DNA of 64,000 nucleotides from assembly GCF_000374025.1 (NCBI RefSeq), contig NZ_KB893194.1:1-64000 (forward strand), read 5' to 3'. Of the stretch, positions 62,925-64,000 are shown in pieces. The notes beneath the pieces are model-generated. The model saw only the letters and a program-made list of their open reading frames with translations. It was not told the origin of the DNA and did not search any database. The position numbers and the translations under genes were made by a program. How positions within the stretch are numbered: position 1 is the stretch's first letter; each line of letters starts with the position of its first letter. This DNA is from Spirosoma panaciterrae DSM 21099 (lineage in GTDB: Bacteria; Bacteroidota; Bacteroidia; Cytophagales; Spirosomataceae).

Positions 62925-63003
62925 AGAGTGAAAGAGTGAGAGAGTGAATGAGCAAACTAATCCCATAGGTTTCTTGCTTCGCTCTCTCACTCTTTCACTC
63001 TTT
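62923..63003. repeat. 26-bp GAGTGAAA-type hairpin
   Basis: The arm at 62923-62948 (AAAGAGTGAAAGAGTGAGAG then AGTGAA) pairs with 62978-63003 at 25 of 26 positions, with a 29-base loop. It fills the gap between the TPR gene and the barrel gene and closely resembles the hairpin at 34609 in repeat unit. Confidence 0.9.
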
Positions 63004-63017
63004 CGCGCTTTAATCTT

Positions 63018-64000
63018 ATGCAAACACGAATCATACTTGCCCTAACCTGTCTTTCGACTGCACTTTTTGCCCAGCAGCCTAAGCCAACCCGCCCGACCAA
63101 AGAGGGCGAAATCGATAGTCAGGAAATCACGGTAGAGAAGAGCCGTAAAATTGAGCTTCCCCCTGCCAATCGGGTTTTTAACAAGATTCCATCGATAAAA
63201 CCCTCAGCCGAACAACGGAAACTGACCTATGAATTTGAAGATAGAAAGCTAATTATTGGCGACCCGCGAATCAATCCGACTATTCTACCTCCGGCAACGG
63301 GTCAGGAAGACGATACGCCCGCTTATAGCAACTATGTAAAGCTAGGGGCCGGGAATTATAGCTCGTTTCTGGGCGAAGGATTCGTAGGCATCAATAATCT
63401 GTCGAATCTGGCATTGGAAGGCTCTATCCGGCACTTGTCGTCTGGGCTAGGGCCTGTCGATGGGAAAAATTCCTCCCAAAGCGATACGCGTGTACGGGTC
63501 ACGGGTAAGTATTTGGCCGATGCCTTTAAACTACAGGCCGACCTCGGCTTCGACCGGAATGCGTATAATTTCTACGGATATAGCCGTGAATTCGCCACTC
63601 AGTCAAACTTCAATCCCGATCAGATCAAGCAGCGGCTCAATACGATCAACTTTAAGCTGGGTATCGAAAATGCCAACTCCGATAACGCCATCGACTACTC
63701 CCTGCGTACGGGTATCACTTCACTGCGCGACCGATTCAACGCATCCGAAACCGATTGGGGAACGAACCTGAATGCTTCGCTGGGCATCAGCGATAATGTA
63801 TTTGCCCTGGTGTCTGCTGATGCGTACTTAACCCAGCGGTCGGATGGAAATATTGTCGATAACCGAAATCTGTTTCGGGTAAAGCCCACCTTTAAGTACA
63901 CTTCCGATTTGCTTACGCTTACCGTGGGGATCAATGCCGTTAACCAGACCGATCAACGGCAGAACATAAACGATACCCGCGCTTTCCCGGTTGCCAATAT
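63018..64000 (+). CDS. Outer-membrane barrel protein (runs off window)
   Basis: From the ATG at 63018 the frame stays open to the window edge (327 codons). A signal peptide (MQTRIILALTCLSTALFAQQ) is followed by a Pro/Lys-rich linker and then amphipathic strands such as SNYVKLGAGNYSSFLGEGFV, LEGSIRHLSSG and DYSLRTGITSLRDRF, typical of an outer-membrane beta-barrel or TonB-receptor-type barrel. No plug domain is visible. It lies after the TPR gene and a hairpin; the C-terminus is not in the window. Confidence 0.75.
   Translation, partial: MQTRIILALTCLSTALFAQQPKPTRPTKEGEIDSQEITVEKSRKIELPPANRVFNKIPSIKPSAEQRKLTYEFEDRKLIIGDPRINPTILPPATGQEDDTPAYSNYVKLGAGNYSSFLGEGFVGINNLSNLALEGSIRHLSSGLGPVDGKNSSQSDTRVRVTGKYLADAFKLQADLGFDRNAYNFYGYSREFATQSNFNPDQIKQRLNTINFKLGIENANSDNAIDYSLRTGITSLRDRFNASETDWGTNLNASLGISDNVFALVSADAYLTQRSDGNIVDNRNLFRVKPTFKYTSDLLTLTVGINAVNQTDQRQNINDTRAFPVAN

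Noticed and set aside
62923-63003. GAGTGAAA tandem units as a simple microsatellite
   Set aside because: The units are arranged as two nearly perfect inverted arms around a unique loop, so a hairpin is the better description.

Overview
The window reads as a chromosomal segment of a Bacteroidota, most probably a Cytophagales relative such as Spirosoma or a neighbouring genus. This is an inference from gene content: a SusC/SusD pair, many lipoproteins and outer-membrane barrels, 7TM-DISM kinase architecture, a sulfite reductase with a C-terminal HEPN-like domain, and no clear Shine-Dalgarno sequences. No rRNA, tRNA or CRISPR array was recognised.

Layout. 1-3.0 kb: the edge of an IS5-family element, an A+T-rich GT4 glycosyltransferase, and a GMC oxidoreductase broken by a 16-bp tandem duplication. 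3.0-9.4 kb (minus strand): an outer-membrane barrel, a DM13 lipoprotein, exported MsrA and MsrB, a stand-alone CoaB, then a GNAT / ATP-grasp / NRDE(TANGO2) cluster. 9.9-13.4 kb (plus): a compact run of YHS, DoxX-like, DinB-like, LysE-type, alpha/beta hydrolase and a second YHS protein. 13.8-19.4 kb: TPR lipoprotein, sulfite reductase, SUMT (siroheme) and a DUF3050 protein. 19.4-22.7 kb (minus): FkbM methyltransferase, HisS and a PqqB-like hydrolase. 22.8-27.5 kb (plus): SusC/SusD.

27.6-45 kb is a large nucleobase-catabolism locus, nearly all on the minus strand: XdhA/B/C for purines; nucleoside hydrolase, NCS1 permease, PreT/PreA, HydA, beta-ureidopropionase, a class III aminotransferase and MmsA for the reductive pyrimidine route. 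A divergent Lrp/AsnC regulator stands at its head. Together they would take a nucleoside to the free base, import it, reduce and open the ring, release beta-alanine and convert it to acyl-CoA. A glycosyltransferase gene at the distal end carries two apparent one-base losses.

45-53.6 kb is ordinary chromosome: an orphan histidine kinase, TopA, a GH20 hexosaminidase and a sirtuin without the usual zinc cysteines. 53.7-57.8 kb is a distinctly A+T-rich island with a Shedu-type defence gene, an HxlR/CPBP/broken-cupin block and a DUF1275 membrane protein. Two related, complex palindromic elements separate these units, and they look like integron attC sites at gene-cassette boundaries. This island is the most unusual part of the window. 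57.8-64 kb holds an M61 peptidase, a very long TPR protein and a truncated outer-membrane barrel.

A second theme runs through the whole window: many gaps between genes hold a long near-perfect hairpin with a purine-rich 5' arm (for example at 4.9, 17.5, 34.6, 36.1, 37.1 and 62.9 kb). One of them supplies the last codons of preT.
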